A stretch of 6,643 nt of DNA from a bacterium (lineage in GTDB: Bacteria > Patescibacteriota > Minisyncoccia > Moranbacterales > DUUL01): contig DAOWHU010000037.1 in assembly GCA_030641245.1 (NCBI GenBank), positions 1 to 6,643 on the forward strand, read 5' to 3'. The first letter of the stretch is position 1, and each line of letters opens with the position of its first letter. Made by a program: the position numbers and the translations under genes. Below, piece after piece: positions 4,347 through 6,643 of this stretch. The notes beneath the pieces are model-generated. The model was not told the origin of the DNA, made no database searches, and saw only the letters and a list, made by a program, of their open reading frames with translations.

Positions 4347-6643
4347 ATTAAAGTTTGGTAAATTGATTGCTTCGGTGGTCTTAATATCTTTTGTTTTCCT
4401 AATCAGTGTTTGTTTTTCCGATGAAGTAGAAGTGATTGAAATAGGGACGGAAGTTTGGAGTGGTCAAAAAATACTGGATGGTGATTATGTAATTACAGGT
4501 GGAGATTTTTTGACTATCGAAAAAGGAGCTGAAATAATTTTTAAAGAGAATTCCTCCCTCACGCTAGAGGGAGGTTTGATTAGTGCCATAGGAACTGAAA
4601 AAGAACCAATTACTTTAAGAAGTTTTGACAATGAACCCAATAGTTACTACATCTATGTTGATGAATCGAGCGGAATCTATTTTAGAAATGTTGACGTCTC
4701 TGGGGGTGGGCAGGTTTCAGGAGAGCCTCCAGGGGGATTATTAACTTTTATTAAAAAAGCTCAGGCTCAATCTATAAATTATGGGGTTCTTACGGCCGTC
4801 GGTTCCAGTTTTTTCATTTTAGACAAATGTGATATCCACAACAATTCAATCGGAATTTTTATGGGAGGACTAGAATCAAGCAGTTTTGTCCAGGTTAACC
4901 GCTCTAGATTTTTTGATAACACTGTTTATTCAGTAATCAGCGAAGACAATGAAAATCCTAATTTAGATTTTCGATATAATTGGTGGCAGAGCGATAATCA
5001 GCTAGGGTTTATTGATGACTCTTTTGAAAAAACAACTAAAGATTTCAAAGACCCTGTGATTATTATCCCAGGAATAATGGGTTCGACGGAATGGGACGGA
5101 GAATGGCATTTGGATTTGATTTTACGCACCTACGATGATCTAGTTGAGTCTCTGGTAAGTTCTGGTTATGTTGAAGGAGAAGATCTGTTTGTTTTCCCCT
5201 ATCAATGGCGAGACAGTAACATTGACAATGCAATTTTGCTTAAAAGTCGAATTCAAGAGATTGCAGCTCAAGCTAATAGTAATCGAGTTGACATTGTTGC
5301 TCATTCAATGGGAGGACTTTTGGCTCGAGAGTATTTTGAATCAGATTCTTATCAGGATGACATTGATCAGTTAATTACTTTGGGGACACCGCATCGAGGA
5401 TCTCCGGAGAGTTATTCAGTATGGGAGGCCGGGGAAGTCGGAGTTAAATTTGAAGATAAAATTATTGGTTATATCTTCACTCACGAAGCCGAAGAAAACG
5501 GACATGAAAACCCCTACGACTATATTCATAATCGTCCGATTACTTCGATTCAAGAACTTTTGCCAACCTATAATTATCTTTGGGACAAAGATTTGGATCA
5601 ACAAAGAATTTACCCCAATGATTATCCTCAAAATAGTTTTTTGGAGAACTTAAACAAAACTGATAAAATTAGCCTTTTAGAATACATTGAATTTAATAAT
5701 ATCGTTGGCACTAAAGGGGACGATTCAACTATTACTAGCTACAAAGTAATAGAGAGCGAAGACGAGTACTGGGAGCATGGTTATCCGGATGATTTTAATT
5801 CAATCCTTGGAGACAGAGGAATTGTTTATGGTTCTGGTGACGAAACCGTCCCCCTGGAATCCGCTAATTTTCCCAATCAATATGCCACTTATGTTATTGA
5901 GCTAGATTCTAAGCACGGAAATTTGCCAACCGATGCTCAGCAGGATGTAATCGAATTGCTTAGCGGAATAAGACCAACTGGGAAAATTGATGATAATTGG
6001 ATTGAGAATATGTTGTTTGTTTCGGTTTTCTCTCCAATTGATATTTTGATAACTTTAGCGGACGGGCGAAGAATTGGGACTGACCCAGAAACAGGCGAAA
6101 TGATAAATGAAGTCGAAAGCGCCTATTATTCTGGGAATGAGACTAACGCTGAGTTCATAACCATCTCTAATTATGAGGATATGGAATATGAAATTTCAGC
6201 TCAAGGAACTGGCGACGGTGAATTTAGAGTGGAAATAACATCGCTTGAGAATCTTGAGAGCGAAATTGTTGAAACTCAAGTTGAAGAATGGCAAGGAATG
6301 GCGGTTGAAGGGGAAGCGCAAACTTTTGATTTTACGATTGGAGAAGTGGATGATGACGACGATGACGATGATGATACAAATAAAAAGGAAAAAAGGGAGA
6401 GAAAAGAAAAGAGGGAAAAGAAAAATTTAAAAATCAAGGCGACCAATTATCCTGGAGAGCAAAAGAAAGAGAAGAAGTCTAAGGACTATAAATTAAAAGA
6501 CAGCAAGGATCAGAATATTCAAGCGTTGACCACTATTTTAACAGAACGGGGAATAGAGGGGTCGATAATAACGGAGATAGTAGAACAACTGCAGGCTGTG
6601 AATGAACTGGTAAAAACAAAAATTACTATTACAAAAAAGGCAA
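4321..6643 (+). CDS. Secreted beta-helix/LCAT-like lipase, 3' end outside the window
   Basis: The frame is open from ATG 4321 to the window edge (774 codons). The start overlaps the preceding gene by 26 bases. A signal peptide (basic KRKNNRLKFGK, then hydrophobic 15-32) probably ends near Ser33-Asp34; ISVC is a poor lipobox because of Val at -1. Residues about 45-220 look like a right-handed parallel beta-helix, ending with the YNWW motif (219-222) common in such repeats. Residues about 241-555 form an alpha/beta-hydrolase of the lecithin:cholesterol acyltransferase-like lipase type: oxyanion loop PGIMGS (250-255), nucleophile AHSMGG (Ser329), GTPHRG (355-360), Asp507 in GSGDETVPL and His532 in SKHGNLP, giving a complete triad. 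Residues about 560-675 suggest a beta-sandwich. Asp677-685 is a pure Asp run, followed by a Lys/Glu/Arg-rich linker. The likely job is extracellular lipid or ester hydrolysis; the substrate is unknown. Confidence 0.88.
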   Translation, partial: MFIKRKNNRLKFGKLIASVVLISFVFLISVCFSDEVEVIEIGTEVWSGQKILDGDYVITGGDFLTIEKGAEIIFKENSSLTLEGGLISAIGTEKEPITLRSFDNEPNSYYIYVDESSGIYFRNVDVSGGGQVSGEPPGGLLTFIKKAQAQSINYGVLTAVGSSFFILDKCDIHNNSIGIFMGGLESSSFVQVNRSRFFDNTVYSVISEDNENPNLDFRYNWWQSDNQLGFIDDSFEKTTKDFKDPVIIIPGIMGSTEWDGEWHLDLILRTYDDLVESLVSSGYVEGEDLFVFPYQWRDSNIDNAILLKSRIQEIAAQANSNRVDIVAHSMGGLLAREYFESDSYQDDIDQLITLGTPHRGSPESYSVWEAGEVGVKFEDKIIGYIFTHEAEENGHENPYDYIHNRPITSIQELLPTYNYLWDKDLDQQRIYPNDYPQNSFLENLNKTDKISLLEYIEFNNIVGTKGDDSTITSYKVIESEDEYWEHGYPDDFNSILGDRGIVYGSGDETVPLESANFPNQYATYVIELDSKHGNLPTDAQQDVIELLSGIRPTGKIDDNWIENMLFVSVFSPIDILITLADGRRIGTDPETGEMINEVESAYYSGNETNAEFITISNYEDMEYEISAQGTGDGEFRVEITSLENLESEIVETQVEEWQGMAVEGEAQTFDFTIGEVDDDDDDDDDTNKKEKRERKEKREKKNLKIKATNYPGEQKKEKKSKDYKLKDSKDQNIQALTTILTERGIEGSIITEIVEQLQAVNELVKTKITITKKA
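6349..6375 (+). repeat. GAY-codon microsatellite encoding nine Asp
   Basis: Nine consecutive GAT/GAC codons within the lipase gene encode Asp677-685, followed at once by a purine-rich stretch encoding alternating Lys, Glu and Arg (about 6376-6432). The tract separates the folded domains from the C-terminal tail and may bind Ca2+ or act as a flexible spacer. Mixed GAT and GAC use suggests it is kept by selection and not only by slippage. Confidence 0.7.

Noticed and set aside
5168..5653. Three 67-71 codon frames (5168-5374 plus, 5416-5631 minus, 5450-5653 plus)
   Set aside because: All lie within the lipase domain, whose own frame carries the catalytic motifs.
6245..6430. 61-codon plus-strand frame rich in Lys, Arg and Met
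   Set aside because: It is a shifted reading of the poly-Asp and charged tract of the lipase gene.

Overview
This AT-rich window (roughly one third G+C) looks like chromosomal DNA from a bacterium with a reduced genome. The best guess is a Patescibacteria/CPR lineage of Parcubacteria type. That placement is inference from gene style: a lysozyme-like membrane protein of a type I associate with that group, a lean RecO, almost no Shine-Dalgarno sequences, promoters placed for leaderless or short-leader mRNAs, and a large secreted multidomain hydrolase. No rRNA or lineage marker is present to prove it. TAA and TAG both end genes here, so there is no sign of a changed genetic code.

Layout. (a) 2-1398, plus strand: the 3' part of a ROK-family sugar kinase gene, then a small HD-domain phosphohydrolase gene. 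A strong bidirectional hairpin terminator (1401-1428) follows. (b) 1460-2596, minus strand: a convergent gene for a membrane-anchored lysozyme/transglycosylase-like protein. Its N-terminal 26 codons are cut off from the rest by an in-frame TAA. A TTG with a Shine-Dalgarno-like AAGGTG lies downstream of that stop. A good promoter (TTGACA-16 bp-TAAAAT) lies upstream of the ATG at 2596. (c) 2597-2949: intergenic, with two divergent promoters and a perfect 12-bp inverted repeat. (d) 2950-3021: tRNA-Glu(TTC) and its terminator. The last 20 bases of the tRNA plus the terminator are repeated in inverted orientation directly downstream, making a palindrome about 88 bp long. (e) 3090-3230: a GC-richer, strongly self-complementary, apparently non-coding stretch running up to the recO promoter. 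(f) 3262-4011: recO. (g) 4080-6643 and beyond: a three-helix small membrane protein gene overlapping a long gene, open at the window end. The long gene encodes a secreted protein with a signal peptide, a parallel beta-helix, an LCAT-like lipase domain with a complete Ser-Asp-His triad, a beta-sandwich, a poly-Asp tract and a charged tail.

How the parts may fit. The tRNA and recO genes are housekeeping. The lysozyme-like protein and the beta-helix lipase both act at or outside the membrane. In an organism that depends on other cells they would suit envelope remodelling and attack on foreign lipids, but that is a hypothesis. The points most worth following up are the inverted tRNA fragment with its adjoining structured element, the nonsense codon in the lysozyme-like gene, and the composite lipase.
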